A stretch of DNA of 64,000 bases, from the NCBI RefSeq assembly GCF_021043375.1, contig NZ_JAJNDV010000006.1, positions 221,516 to 285,515 of the forward strand, written 5' to 3'. Source of the DNA: Sphingomonas sp. IC-56 (GTDB lineage Bacteria; Pseudomonadota; Alphaproteobacteria; Sphingomonadales; Sphingomonadaceae). The notes under the pieces are model-generated. The model was not told where the DNA came from, made no database searches, and was given only the letters and a program-made list of their open reading frames with translations. Position 1 is the first letter of the stretch. Each line of letters begins with the position of its first letter. Of this stretch, positions 8,449 to 17,977 are shown in pieces. The translations under genes were made by a program, and so were the position numbers.

Positions 8449-9105
8449 TCATGACCGGCTGCGTTCCCGCAGGTTCGGCAGCAAGACCGGAAGATCGCCG
8501 GGCGTCCAGGCTGAGGTCCGGATCATGATCGTCTCGAACAGGTCGGATGCCAGATAGCCGCTGAGCCAGGCTCGAAGGTGGGGTAGAGGCTGCAGGTCGA
8601 ACCATAGCCGATCCACTGCGGCGAATTGGCGCACGAACGGCACGATCGCCGCATCGGGCAGCCCTCCAACGGGCCCGCAAAGCTGCCCGCCCTTTGCCAG
8701 CCGTAGATCGATGTGTCGCAGGAATGCCAATCCCTGTTGGCGGTATTCACGGGGATCAACGGCGTACCGCTCCGGATACTTGTACCGGTCCAACGCGTAC
8801 TTAAACGCGCCGTCATTCTCTGCGATCAGCGCCGGATCGTCGCGTTTGAGCCACTCTTCGGGGTCGCAGGCCGCCAGCGCCCAGCGCATGATGTCCAGGC
8901 TCTCGTCGATCACGACGTCACCCGGCAGGACAAGCACCGGCACCGTCCCCTTGGGCGACGCCGCGAGCATCGCGGCAGGCTTTGCGCGAAGCGTCACCTC
9001 GCGCAGTTCGCAGCGTGTGCCGCTGACCGTCAGCGCCAGCCGAGCGCGCATGGCGTAAGGACAGCGGCGAAAGCTGTAGAGGACTGGATCAGCGTGCGGG
9101 GCCAT
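8449..9105 (-). CDS. Glutathione S-transferase family protein
   Basis: The thioredoxin-like N-terminal domain has PVLYSFRRCPYAMRARLAL, with the R-C-P-Y-A-M-R-A-R motif of omega/YfcG-like or glutaredoxin-2-like GSTs, and the cis-Pro plus glutathione-binding segment GTVPVLVLPGDVVIDESLDI. An all-helical C-terminal domain follows (LPHLRAWLSGYLASDLFE). I took the ATG at 9105 (MAPHADPV) because the upstream extension lies inside trhO and is not GST-like. The start overlaps the end of trhO by 17 bp, so the two are probably co-translated. The Cys in the RCPY motif suggests thiol-transferase or deglutathionylation activity; the substrate is unknown. Confidence 0.85.
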   Translation of the reverse strand: MAPHADPVLYSFRRCPYAMRARLALTVSGTRCELREVTLRAKPAAMLAASPKGTVPVLVLPGDVVIDESLDIMRWALAACDPEEWLKRDDPALIAENDGAFKYALDRYKYPERYAVDPREYRQQGLAFLRHIDLRLAKGGQLCGPVGGLPDAAIVPFVRQFAAVDRLWFDLQPLPHLRAWLSGYLASDLFETIMIRTSAWTPGDLPVLLPNLRERSRS

Positions 9106-10060
9106 CGGCCTCGCCCGTCTGAACCGCGCCGATATGTGCGCGGCCTCGTGCAGCCGCCAGAAGTTCTTGGCGGTGGCGCTCTCGCGCGGACGCGCGTTGT
9201 TCCCGCGTGCGCTCGCCGTGACACGCAGCACAACTCACACCTTCTTCGTACAGCGCCGAGGCGCGGTCCTGCTGACCCACCGGCCTCCGGCAGGCATGGC
9301 AAAGCGCGTAGCTGCCTTGGACAAGCCCCTGCCCGACCGCGACGCGCTGATCGAACACGAAGCATTCGCCGCGCCACAGGCTTGCGTCTTCAGCCATGGT
9401 CTCCAGATACTTCAATATGCCGCCTTGCAGGTGGAATACTTCCGCCACGCCTTCCTGTTTCAGCAACGCGGTCGACTTCTCGCAGCGGATGCCGCCGGTG
9501 CAGAACATCGCCACCCTCGGCTGCTTGCCGGTGCCTAACAATCGCTCCCGTTCAGCGCGGAACCATGCCGGGAAGGCCCGGAAGCTGGTGATATTGGGAT
9601 CGATGGCCCCTTCGAAGGTGCCCAGCGCCACTTCATAGGCGTTGCGCGTGTCGATCAGGATGGTGTCGGGATCGGAGATCAACGCGTTCCAATCGTTCGG
9701 TGCGACATAGGTACCGGCACTTGCGCGGGGATCGATACCCGGCTCGCCCATGGTAACGATTTCGTCTTTCAAACGCACCTTCATCCGGTGGAATGGCATC
9801 GTAGCCGCGTTCGAGAGCTTCACCTCAAGATCCGCGCAATCGGGGAGCGCCCTAATATATGCCACGACCGCGGCAACGGCATCCGGCGGGCCGGCGATGG
9901 TCCCGTTGATGCCTTCGGAAGCGAGCAACAGGATTCCTCGGATCCCCTGCTCCCGGCACACCTGCTCGATTGGCCCGCGCATCGCGCCGCAGTCCGCGAA
10001 CCGCGTGAAGCGATACAGGGCTGCCACGCTCACAGGCGAATGCGATTGAGGATCGTCCAT
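9089..10060 (-). CDS. trhO: tRNA uridine-34 5-hydroxylase TrhO (rhodanese family)
   Basis: TrhO (YceA) uses molecular oxygen to hydroxylate U34 in certain tRNAs. From the chosen start (ATG 10060) the order is an acylphosphatase-like N-terminal domain with GILLLASEGINGTIAG (residues 42-57), a rhodanese domain with IDTRNAYE and the signature active-site loop MFCTGGIRCEKS (Cys187), and a Cys-rich C-terminal segment (CHAC and CAAC pairs, likely zinc-binding). About 323 aa, normal for the family. A longer frame to 10192 exists but its extra N-terminus is Arg-rich and unlike the family. Transcribed with the downstream GST. Confidence 0.93.
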   Translation of the reverse strand: MDDPQSHSPVSVAALYRFTRFADCGAMRGPIEQVCREQGIRGILLLASEGINGTIAGPPDAVAAVVAYIRALPDCADLEVKLSNAATMPFHRMKVRLKDEIVTMGEPGIDPRASAGTYVAPNDWNALISDPDTILIDTRNAYEVALGTFEGAIDPNITSFRAFPAWFRAERERLLGTGKQPRVAMFCTGGIRCEKSTALLKQEGVAEVFHLQGGILKYLETMAEDASLWRGECFVFDQRVAVGQGLVQGSYALCHACRRPVGQQDRASALYEEGVSCAACHGERTREQRASARERHRQELLAAARGRAHIGAVQTGEADGPAR

Positions 10061-10225
10061 GGCGACGCGATAGCGCCAGCGCGCGGATAGGTCAGCAGAT
10101 CTGATGCTCCGCAACCGCACTCGCTGCATGGGGGATTTTACGAATTGCTTTGGTGGATAGCGCCAGGCTCGTGCTCGTGCTCGACACTGCATAGGCTCGT
10201 GAAGCTAAAATCTACATTAGTGTTT

Positions 10226-10247
10226 ATTCACACGCGCGTTAGTGAAT
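10226..10247. promoter_or_regulatory. Inverted-repeat operator upstream of the TonB receptor
   Basis: ATTCAC-N10-GTGAAT, a perfect 6-bp inverted repeat with a 10-bp spacer, 75 bp before the receptor start. The same element with identical spacing occurs at 17912-17933 before the SDR gene; the two share ATTCAC and GTTAGTGAA. A TTGACA hexamer follows at 10249. The TetR-family gene in this cluster is the likely binder (inference). Confidence 0.75.
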
Positions 10248-10322
10248 GTTGACAGGCATGTTGAGCCGCGGCACCTTGCACGTAAGCCGGCACGAGATGA
10301 TCGGCAGGGATGGAGAGAGAGC

Positions 10323-12650
10323 ATGCGGGCATATCTTCTCGCGTCGGCGTGTGCCGTCGCCGTGGCAGCGAGCGCTTCACCAGCGGTAGCGCAGAGCGAA
10401 CCGGGCAACACTGTCGAGCAAATCAGCCCTTCAGGGGATCAGGATGCCGACGCGGAGCCTGGTCAGAACGAAGTGGTCGTTACCGCCACTCGGCGCGCGG
10501 AGCGCATCCAGGATGTGCCGGTAAGCGTCACGGCCTTTCAGCAGCAGGAACTGACGCAAAAGGGCATCGTCGGCTTTGAAGGGATCGCCCGCGAAACGCC
10601 CGGCGTTATCCTCAACCGGCCCACCCAGAACTTCAACAACTTCACCGCGCGCGGCATCGCCACCAACGGCTACAACGCCAACCTGCAAAGCTCGGTCGCG
10701 GTGTATATGGACGAGCTGCCGATCTCGACGATCGGCAACACCACCGTGGTCGACCCGAACCTGTTCGACGTGGAGCGGGTCGAGTTCCTGCGCGGGCCGC
10801 AGGGCACGCTGTTCGGCTCGGGCTCACTGTCGGGCGCGATGCGCATCCTGACCAAGAGCCCGGACCTCAACAACTTCGACACCTCGGTGCTAGTCGATCT
10901 CGCCCTGACGGGCTCGGACAGCTTCCGCCAGCGCTACAACGCCATGCTCAACGTGCCCGTGGTCACCGACAAGCTCGCGATCCGCGCCGTCGGCTTCTAC
11001 CGCAACGAGGAAGGCTATCTCGACAATGTCGGAACCGGCGTCCACAACTCGAATACGCTGAAGGATTATGGCGGCCGCGCCCTTGCCCTGTGGAAGCCGA
11101 CCGACCGGCTGTCGATCCGCCTGCTCGGCTCGTACGAGAACAGCGACCCCGCCGATTCCTCGCTCACCAGCCCTTCGCTCGGCCGCGAGAAGCGCGTGTC
11201 GGACCAGCCGGACCGCTTCACGGGCAAGCAGACGATCCTCAACGCCACGCTGGAATATCAGGCGGACTTCGCGACGCTGACCAGCTCGTCGACTTATTCG
11301 GACTTCGACCAGCGCTTCTGGCTCGACCTGGCCGGCACCTTCCCTGCCGGCGCCTATCCCGGCGCGCCGATCGCCTTCGGCCTGGACGCCAACGCCTATG
11401 ACAAGGTGTTCGTCCAGGAGACCCGCCTCGCCTCCACGCTCGAGGGCCCGCTCCAGTTCGTCGTCGGCGGCTTCTACCTGCACCGCCGCCGCGACGTGGA
11501 CTATTTCTACCGCTCGTCCCTTGCCTTCCTCGCGGCGCGCGGCCTCACCGGCCTGCCGGACCAATATTATCAGAAGCAATACACCCATCAGATCAGCGAG
11601 GAACTCGCCGGCTTCGGCGAGCTGACCTACCGCTTCTCCGACAAGTTCTGGGTCACTGGGGGCATGCGCTACGGCCGCACCTCGGCCCAAGGCTTCACCG
11701 AGGAGGGCGGCTATCTCGCCAGCGCCTTCGGCCAGAACTACTTCACCTATGCGCTGCTCGGCATCCCGGTGAACTTCAACACCTTCACGCCCTATGAGGC
11801 GGCCGAGGGGATCAAGGCGTCGGGAAAGAAGCCTTCGTGGAAGGCCAGCGTCAGCTACAAGCCCAGCCAGTCGCTGACCACCTACGCGACCTTCTCCACC
11901 GGATTCCGCGCGCCCATCGTAAACGCCTTTGCCGGGCGCCCGAGCCTGACCAATCCCAACGACATCATCATCCCGAGCGGCGCCTCGTCCGACGACCTGA
12001 AAAGCTATGAAGTCGGTGCCAAGGGGCGCTTCCTCGACGGCCTGGTGACGATCAACGCCGCGGCGTACCTCATCGACTGGAGCAACATCCAGGCGCAGGC
12101 CAATCGCGTCTCGGACTCGGTCCAGTTCGCAACCAACATTGGCGCCGCGCAGAGCAAGGGCTTCGAAGTCGAGATGGGCATCATCCCGGCCAAGGACGTG
12201 TTCATCGGCTTCAACGCCGCCTATAACGACGCCAAGATCACCAAGCTGAGCGCTGAGGAAGCGGCGATCTCGGGCGCGGTGCTCGGCCACCGCCTCTCCG
12301 CGCCGCGGCTTCAGGGCTCGATGTTCCTGTCCTACGGCTTCGACCTGGGCAAGGACACCAAGGGCACCCTGGCGGTGAACGCGCAATATGTCGGCTCGTA
12401 CAACAGCTCGTTCCCGAACACGCCGGGCCTGCCGAACGTGCCGCTGTCGACCTTTGGCGAGACGGACGAATATGTGAACACCAACGTCAGCTTCGGCCTG
12501 AAGCGCGGCCCAGTTTCGGCGCAGCTTTACGTCGAGAACGTTTTCGACGATCATTCGGTGATCTACATCCACCCCGAAGCGTTCCTGGTCAGCCGCTTCG
12601 GCACGCTGCGCCCGCGCACGATCGGCATCCGCCTCGGCTACGGGCTCTGA
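10323..12650 (+). CDS. TonB-dependent outer-membrane receptor
   Basis: Imports a scarce or bulky substrate across the outer membrane using TonB energy. The ATG at 10323 follows GGAGAGAGAG and opens a signal peptide (ending SPAVAQ). The plug domain carries a TonB-box-like NEVVVTATRRAERI, VPVSVTAF, and the plug hallmark VERVEFLRGPQGTLFGSGS. The ~600-residue barrel ends with an aromatic-poor GIRLGYGL. The plug is of the class abundant in sphingomonads, distinct from classical siderophore receptors. First gene of a run with MFS carrier, esterase, acyl-CoA ligase and TetR genes; only 2 bp separate it from the MFS gene. The substrate is therefore probably a hydrophobic ester rather than iron. Confidence 0.93.
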   Translation: MRAYLLASACAVAVAASASPAVAQSEPGNTVEQISPSGDQDADAEPGQNEVVVTATRRAERIQDVPVSVTAFQQQELTQKGIVGFEGIARETPGVILNRPTQNFNNFTARGIATNGYNANLQSSVAVYMDELPISTIGNTTVVDPNLFDVERVEFLRGPQGTLFGSGSLSGAMRILTKSPDLNNFDTSVLVDLALTGSDSFRQRYNAMLNVPVVTDKLAIRAVGFYRNEEGYLDNVGTGVHNSNTLKDYGGRALALWKPTDRLSIRLLGSYENSDPADSSLTSPSLGREKRVSDQPDRFTGKQTILNATLEYQADFATLTSSSTYSDFDQRFWLDLAGTFPAGAYPGAPIAFGLDANAYDKVFVQETRLASTLEGPLQFVVGGFYLHRRRDVDYFYRSSLAFLAARGLTGLPDQYYQKQYTHQISEELAGFGELTYRFSDKFWVTGGMRYGRTSAQGFTEEGGYLASAFGQNYFTYALLGIPVNFNTFTPYEAAEGIKASGKKPSWKASVSYKPSQSLTTYATFSTGFRAPIVNAFAGRPSLTNPNDIIIPSGASSDDLKSYEVGAKGRFLDGLVTINAAAYLIDWSNIQAQANRVSDSVQFATNIGAAQSKGFEVEMGIIPAKDVFIGFNAAYNDAKITKLSAEEAAISGAVLGHRLSAPRLQGSMFLSYGFDLGKDTKGTLAVNAQYVGSYNSSFPNTPGLPNVPLSTFGETDEYVNTNVSFGLKRGPVSAQLYVENVFDDHSVIYIHPEAFLVSRFGTLRPRTIGIRLGYGL

Positions 12651-12652
12651 CG

Positions 12653-13972
12653 ATGCGCGCCGCCTCCCCCTCCACGACGTCCGCGCCCGAACCCGGCACC
12701 ACAGGCGGGCGGCGACCCTGGTTCGTGCTGGCGGCGCTGACCTTCGTCTACATCCTCAACTTCCTGGATCGGCAGTTGATCGGCATCCTTGCCAAGCCGA
12801 TCCAGGATTCGCTGCAGGTCACCGACGGGCAGTTGGGGCTGATCGGCGGACTCTATTTCGCGATGTTCTATTGCTTCATCGCCATCCCCGTCGGCTGGCT
12901 GGCGGACCGGACCAATCGAGTGAACGTGGTCTCGCTCGCCTGCGCGATCTGGAGCGGCGCGACCACGGCCTGTGGCCTCGCGGGGAACTACACCCAGCTG
13001 GTCGTCGCGCGGATGGTCGTCGGCTTCGGTGAGGCCGGGGGCGTGCCCCCTTCCTATGCGCTCATCACCGACACCTATCCGCCGGGCAAGCGCGGGGCGG
13101 CGATCGGCATCTTCAATCTGGGCCCCGCGATCGGCGCCGCCGCCGGCGTGGCGTTCGGCGCCTCGGTCGCCGAGCGCTTCGGCTGGCGCATGCCGTTCAT
13201 CGTCGTCGGCCTGATCGGTATCGTCACGGCGCTGTTCGTCTGGCTGTTCATCCGCGAACCCGAACGCGGCGCCACCGATGCCGTCCGCTCGCGCCAGGCA
13301 TCGGAAAAGGCGCCTTTCTGGCCGACGCTGCGCATGTTCTTCTCGCACCCGATCCTGATGCTCGCGGCGCTGGGCAGCGGCGCGACGCAGTTCGTGACCT
13401 ATGGCCTGGGCAATTTCGCCGTGCTGTTCCTGATGCGCGAAAAAGGCATGGTGCTGGGCCAAGTCGCGATCTGGTACGCGCTGGTGCTCGTGCTCGGCAT
13501 GGGCGGCGGCATGGTGATCTCGGGCCGGGTGATCGACCGCATGACCAGGCGATCGCGCGCCGGCTACGCGATCGCTCCTGCGGTGTCGCTCGCCATCGCC
13601 ATGCCCTTCTACATCGCCTTCGTATGGGCGCCCAGCTGGCCGCTCGCGCTGGTGCTGCTCGCGGTCGTGATGACCTTCAACTATTTCTACCTCTCCGCGT
13701 CGGTGGCGCTGGTGCAGGAGGAAGTGAAGCCCAATCAGCGCGTGCTCTCGGGCGCGCTGCTGCTGCTCGTCATGAACTTCATCGGCCTGGGCCTCGGCCC
13801 GACCTGGGTCGGTCAGGCGAGCGATTGGTTCAAGGCGCATGGCGATGCCCATGGCCTGCAATCGGCGCTCTACACGCTTACCCCCTTCTACCTCATCGCC
13901 ATTGCGCTTTTTCTCTGGCTCGCCCGGCTGCTTCGCCGTGACACGCCCAATCCCGTCCAGGTTCTAGCATGA
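12653..13972 (+). CDS. MFS transporter (Spinster-like)
   Basis: Inner-membrane major facilitator carrier with 12 predicted helices in 439 residues. The first helix contains FVYILNFLDRQLIGILAKPI, typical of the spinster/aromatic-acid-like MFS group of sphingomonads. The A-like motif GWLADRTNRV lies between helices 2 and 3, and GFGEAGGVPPSYALI covers helices 4-5. Its stop overlaps the esterase start (ATGA), so it is translationally coupled. It probably moves the substrate admitted by the upstream receptor, or its hydrolysis product, into the cytoplasm. Confidence 0.9.
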   Translation: MRAASPSTTSAPEPGTTGGRRPWFVLAALTFVYILNFLDRQLIGILAKPIQDSLQVTDGQLGLIGGLYFAMFYCFIAIPVGWLADRTNRVNVVSLACAIWSGATTACGLAGNYTQLVVARMVVGFGEAGGVPPSYALITDTYPPGKRGAAIGIFNLGPAIGAAAGVAFGASVAERFGWRMPFIVVGLIGIVTALFVWLFIREPERGATDAVRSRQASEKAPFWPTLRMFFSHPILMLAALGSGATQFVTYGLGNFAVLFLMREKGMVLGQVAIWYALVLVLGMGGGMVISGRVIDRMTRRSRAGYAIAPAVSLAIAMPFYIAFVWAPSWPLALVLLAVVMTFNYFYLSASVALVQEEVKPNQRVLSGALLLLVMNFIGLGLGPTWVGQASDWFKAHGDAHGLQSALYTLTPFYLIAIALFLWLARLLRRDTPNPVQVLA

Positions 13973-15597
13973 AACAGCTTCACCACGCGGCCTTCGCTGC
14001 AGCGCTCTTCGCGGCCGCGCCCGCACTGGCGCAGTCGCCCACCGTGTCCACGCCCGCGGGAGCCGTGCAGGGCAATGCCCAAGGCGACCTGCACGTGTTC
14101 AAGGGCATTCCCTACGCCCAGGCACCCATCGGTACGATGCGCTGGAAGGCGCCGGCGGCGCTTCCGGCTTGGACCGGCACGCGCAAGGCAACCGCGTTTG
14201 GTCCCGCCTGCGTGCAGCCGCGCCCGCGCAGTTCAGGCATCTACACCAACCCGCCCGAACAGATGAGCGAGGACTGCCTGACGCTCAACGTCTGGGCACC
14301 CAAGAACGCCCGCAACCTACCGGTGTTCGTGTGGATCCACGGCGGCGCGCTTGCCTCCGGCTACAGCCATGAGGGCATGTACGACGGCGCACGCATGGCT
14401 GCGCGTGGCATGATCGTCGTGTCGATCAACTACCGCCTCGGTATCCTCGGCTACCTTGCCCACCCCGAACTCAGCGCGGAGTCTACGGACAACATCTCGG
14501 GCAATTACGGCCTGCTCGACCAGATCGCGGCGCTGCGCTGGGTCAAGGACAACATCGCCGCGTTCGGAGGCGACGCGGCCAACGTCACGGTCGCAGGCGA
14601 GTCCGCCGGCGGCCTGAGCACCCTGTACCTGATGGCCAGCCCGCAGGCGCGCGGCCTGTTCCAGCGGGCAATCGCCCAGAGCGCCTACATGATCTCCGCG
14701 CCCGAACTGAAGCAGGCCCGCCACGGCACGCCCTCCGCCGAAGCGGCGGGAAGCCAGATCATGACCGCACTCGGCGCGGCCGATCTGTCCACCCTGCGCG
14801 CAATGGACGCGGAAAAGCTCACCACCGATGCCGCGGCAAAGGGCTACGGCCCCTGGGGCACGGTCGACGGCAAGATCCTGACGCGGCAACTGGCCGACAC
14901 CTGGGATCGCGGCGAACAGGCGCCGGTGCCGGTGCTTGCCGGCTTCAACAGCGGCGAGATCCGCTCGCTGCGCATCCTCCTGCCCCCTGCGCCTGCGGAC
15001 GCCACCGCCTATGAAGCGGCCATCCGCGCCCGCTATGGCGATCTGGCAGATGCCTTCCTGCGCCTCTACCCGGCGAACGCAGTCGGTGAGAGCATGCTCG
15101 CCGCGACTCGCGACGCGCTGTACGGCTGGACCTCCACCCGGCTCGCCATCGGCCAGACCGCGATCGGCCAGCGCGGCTATCTCTATTTGTTCGACCATGG
15201 CTATCCCGCCGCCGACGACAACGGGCTGCACGCCTTCCACGCGTCCGAAATTCCCTATGTGTTCGGCACAGCCGGCGGCACCCCCGCACTATGGCCCAAG
15301 GTTCCGGACACCCCCGCCGAGCGGCGGATGTCCGACGCGATGATGGCGTACTGGTCCTCGTTCGCGAAGACCGGCGCGCCCGTGGCGAGCGGGCAGCCCA
15401 CATGGCAGCCTTATGGCAAGCAGGGGCACTACATGGCTTTCGCCCAGGCGCCACGGCCCGCCACCGGGCTCTTCCCCGGCATGTTCGCGCTGCACGAGGC
15501 GGCGGTCTGCCGCCGCGGCGCCGCCGGTGATCAGCCCTGGAACTGGAACACCGGCGTCCTTTCGCCCGTGCTGAAGAAGGCGGACGGATGCCGATGA
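13969..15597 (+). CDS. Carboxylesterase type B (secreted)
   Basis: Alpha/beta-hydrolase of the carboxylesterase/cholinesterase family, hydrolysing carboxylic esters. A signal peptide (residues 1-22, ending APALAQ) indicates a periplasmic or exported enzyme. The nucleophile elbow GESAGG puts the catalytic Ser at 212; the oxyanion hole is VWIHGGAL (about 121-128); the N-terminal hallmark KGIPYAQAPIG is at 45-55; the His region is GLHAFHASEIPYVFG. 542 aa is normal. It starts within the MFS stop and runs ten bases into the acyl-CoA ligase gene. In this context it should release a carboxylic acid that the next enzyme activates. Confidence 0.93.
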   Translation: MKQLHHAAFAAALFAAAPALAQSPTVSTPAGAVQGNAQGDLHVFKGIPYAQAPIGTMRWKAPAALPAWTGTRKATAFGPACVQPRPRSSGIYTNPPEQMSEDCLTLNVWAPKNARNLPVFVWIHGGALASGYSHEGMYDGARMAARGMIVVSINYRLGILGYLAHPELSAESTDNISGNYGLLDQIAALRWVKDNIAAFGGDAANVTVAGESAGGLSTLYLMASPQARGLFQRAIAQSAYMISAPELKQARHGTPSAEAAGSQIMTALGAADLSTLRAMDAEKLTTDAAAKGYGPWGTVDGKILTRQLADTWDRGEQAPVPVLAGFNSGEIRSLRILLPPAPADATAYEAAIRARYGDLADAFLRLYPANAVGESMLAATRDALYGWTSTRLAIGQTAIGQRGYLYLFDHGYPAADDNGLHAFHASEIPYVFGTAGGTPALWPKVPDTPAERRMSDAMMAYWSSFAKTGAPVASGQPTWQPYGKQGHYMAFAQAPRPATGLFPGMFALHEAAVCRRGAAGDQPWNWNTGVLSPVLKKADGCR

Positions 15598-17180
15598 TCG
15601 ACGGGAGCATGCAGGACTATCCGCTCACGCTCGACAAGTTCCTCGACCACGCCGCCAAATGGCACCCGCATGCCCAGGTGGTGACTGCCCGCGACGGCGG
15701 TGGAGTCGACCGCATCGGCTATGCCGAGTTGCGGTCCCGCGCGCTGGCGGTGTCGTCATTGCTCGCGGGCTTTGGCACGCGACTGGCCGACCGCGTCGCC
15801 ACGCTGGCCTGGAACAGCCAGGCGCATGTCGAGGCCTGGTACGGCGTCATGGGCATGGGCGCGGTCTGCCACACGCTCAATCCACGCCTGACTGCTCCCC
15901 AGCTTGCCGCGATGCTGCGGCAGTCGGAGGCGAAGCTACTGGTCGTCAGCGCAGACCTGTTGCCGCTGGCGTTGCGCATCGCGGACGAAGGCACACCCAT
16001 CGAGCGCATCCTGGTGATCGACGGCGACGGTATGTCGCCTGGTGAGAACGCGCCGGTGGTGACTGCGCTGGAGCCGCTGATCGGCGGCGCTTCGGGCGGC
16101 GTCGCATGGGGAGGGTTCCCCGAAACCGCGGCGTCGGGACTGTGCTTCACCTCAGGCACCACCGGCGCGCCCAAGGGCGTGACCTACACGCACCGGTCCA
16201 GCTTCCTCCACACGCTGCGCCTGCTGCAGGTCGACGTGATGGCGATTTCGGGCAGCGACAACGTGCTCGCCGTCGTCCCGATGTTCCACGCCAACGCCTG
16301 GGGCCTGCCCTTCGCCGTCCCCGCCGCGGGCGGCAAGCTGGTGCTGCCCGGACGGAACAATGACGGGGCGAGCCTGGCACGCCTCATCGCGTCCGAGCGG
16401 GTCACCGTCGGCATCGGCGTACCCACGGTGTGGCTCGGCGTCGTCGAACATCTCGAGGCGACAGGGGGCTCGCTCCCGTCGCTGCAGCGGATCATCGTCG
16501 GAGGGGCCCCTCTGCCGCCTGCGCTGATGGACCGTATCGAGCAGCGCCTGGGTGTTACCGTGCAGACGAGTTGGGGCATGACCGAGCTCTCGCCCTCCGG
16601 CACCGTCGCGATACCAGGCGATCCGGATCGGTCGGCCGCGTTCTCGGGCAAGCCCGCCATCGGCGTCGACCTGCGCCTCACTGATGCCGATGGCCGCACT
16701 CTCGCCGATCAGCGAGGCGCCGAGGGGCATCTGCACGTACGCGGCGCCGCAGTGGTCGAACGCTATTTCGGACACGCTGAGAATGCGACGGACGCGGAAG
16801 GCTGGTTCGCCACTGGCGACCTTGCCCGCATCGAACCGGACGGCAATCTGGTCATCACCGGGCGAGCCAAGGACCTGATCAAGTCGGGCGGCGAGTGGAT
16901 CAATCCGGCGGAGATCGAGGCGGTGGTCGGCGCCCTTCCCCAGGTGTCGCTCGCCGCCGTGATCGGACGGCCCGATCCCAAATGGGGAGAACGCCCGCTC
17001 CTGCTGGTCGAGGTACGTGCCGAGCAGGACGTCAGCGACGAGACGCTGCTCGCCTCCCTGCGCGGTCGCGTGGCGCCGTGGTGGATCCCCGATGCAGTGG
17101 TCCGCCTGCCCAGCATGCCGCTCGCGCCCACCGGCAAGATCGACAAGGTGCGCCTGCGCTCCGAATACGCGCACGCCTGA
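15588..17180 (+). CDS. Fatty-acid/aryl acyl-CoA ligase (AMP-binding)
   Basis: ANL-superfamily ligase: acid + ATP + CoA to acyl-CoA. The P-loop TSGTTGAPKGVTYTH lies at about residue 187, the adenylation motif SWGMTELSPSG in the middle, WFATGDLARIEPDGNL before the hinge, GRAKDLIKSGGEWINPAEIE (A8/hinge) and the catalytic C-terminal Lys in APTGKIDKVRLR. 530 aa fits the medium/long-chain AlkK-like branch. Two in-frame ATGs (15588, 15594) are both inside the end of the esterase gene. With the esterase and SDR this outlines hydrolysis, CoA activation and beta-oxidation-like dehydrogenation. Confidence 0.93.
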   Translation: MPMIDGSMQDYPLTLDKFLDHAAKWHPHAQVVTARDGGGVDRIGYAELRSRALAVSSLLAGFGTRLADRVATLAWNSQAHVEAWYGVMGMGAVCHTLNPRLTAPQLAAMLRQSEAKLLVVSADLLPLALRIADEGTPIERILVIDGDGMSPGENAPVVTALEPLIGGASGGVAWGGFPETAASGLCFTSGTTGAPKGVTYTHRSSFLHTLRLLQVDVMAISGSDNVLAVVPMFHANAWGLPFAVPAAGGKLVLPGRNNDGASLARLIASERVTVGIGVPTVWLGVVEHLEATGGSLPSLQRIIVGGAPLPPALMDRIEQRLGVTVQTSWGMTELSPSGTVAIPGDPDRSAAFSGKPAIGVDLRLTDADGRTLADQRGAEGHLHVRGAAVVERYFGHAENATDAEGWFATGDLARIEPDGNLVITGRAKDLIKSGGEWINPAEIEAVVGALPQVSLAAVIGRPDPKWGERPLLLVEVRAEQDVSDETLLASLRGRVAPWWIPDAVVRLPSMPLAPTGKIDKVRLRSEYAHA

Positions 17181-17205
17181 GCCCGCCGCCCTGCTTGACG
17201 CCTGC

Positions 17206-17910
17206 ATGGCGAAGACCGAAGACATTCGCGTGCAAGAGAATGTCAAACCAGCGCGGCGGTCGAAAAAGGCCGAACAGCGCGCCGAAACCATGGAGCTGAT
17301 CCTCGACTCCGCCGAGTATCTCTTCTCCAAGCACGGGCTCTACGGCGTCACGCTGAAGGACGTCGCCAAGCGCGTCGGCGTCCACCACACGCTGCTGAAC
17401 TATTATTTCGAGGACAAGAACAAGCTGTTCCAGGCGGTGTTCGCCCGCCGCGCAGTGGTCACCAGCGAACGGCGGATGCAGGCGCTCGACGACTATGAGG
17501 CGATCTGCGGCGACACGCCCACCGTGGAGGGCGCGCTGCGCGCCTTTCTCGATACCGATCTCGATCTGTATATCGAGGGCGGGGAAGCCTGGAAGAATTA
17601 CGCCGCGCTCGGCGCCCAAGTGGCGAATACCCCCGAATGGGGCGCCGAGCTGATGGACGCGCATTTCGACCCTGTCGTCCTGCGTCTGATCGCGCTGCTC
17701 AAAAAGGCGCTGCCCGACTGCGCGGAAGAGGACATCTTCTGGGGCTATCACTTCGTGACCGGCGCGCTGATGCTCACGCTCGCGCGTACCGGGCGCATCG
17801 ACCAGCTATCGCACGGGCTCTGCAGATCCGACGATTTCGTGGCGGTCAAGGAGCGGATGGCCTCGTTCATGGCCGCCGGTTTCCTCAACATCTGTAAGCC
17901 TGCCACATAA
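17206..17910 (+). CDS. TetR-family regulator of the ester/acyl-CoA cluster
   Basis: A 234-aa TetR repressor. The N-terminal HTH is LILDSAEYLFSKHGLYGVTL, then DVAKRVGVHHTLLNYYFEDK with the standard YYFEDKNKLF ending. The C-terminal ligand domain has no assigned fold family. The start at 17206 (MAKTEDIRV) gives the normal TetR N-terminal lead; the longer frame to 17017 lies inside the ligase gene in another frame. It sits 25 bp after the ligase gene and immediately before an operator copy, with a second copy before the receptor. I infer that it represses both promoters and is relieved by the acid or acyl-CoA. Confidence 0.9.
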   Translation: MAKTEDIRVQENVKPARRSKKAEQRAETMELILDSAEYLFSKHGLYGVTLKDVAKRVGVHHTLLNYYFEDKNKLFQAVFARRAVVTSERRMQALDDYEAICGDTPTVEGALRAFLDTDLDLYIEGGEAWKNYAALGAQVANTPEWGAELMDAHFDPVVLRLIALLKKALPDCAEEDIFWGYHFVTGALMLTLARTGRIDQLSHGLCRSDDFVAVKERMASFMAAGFLNICKPAT

Positions 17911-17911
17911 C

Positions 17912-17933
17912 ATTCACTCTCTTGTTAGTGAAC
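17912..17933. promoter_or_regulatory. Second copy of the inverted-repeat operator, over the SDR promoter
   Basis: ATTCAC-N10-GTGAAC, beginning two bases after the TetR stop and matching 10226-10247 in arm sequence and spacing. A plausible promoter overlaps it: TTGTTA (17922-17927) and TAAGCT (17945-17950) with 17-bp spacing. A repressor bound here would occlude the -35 region of the SDR gene. Confidence 0.75.
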
Positions 17934-17977
17934 TGATGTTCCGATAAGCTTTCTGAAAAGCAGGAGAGGAACCGTTG

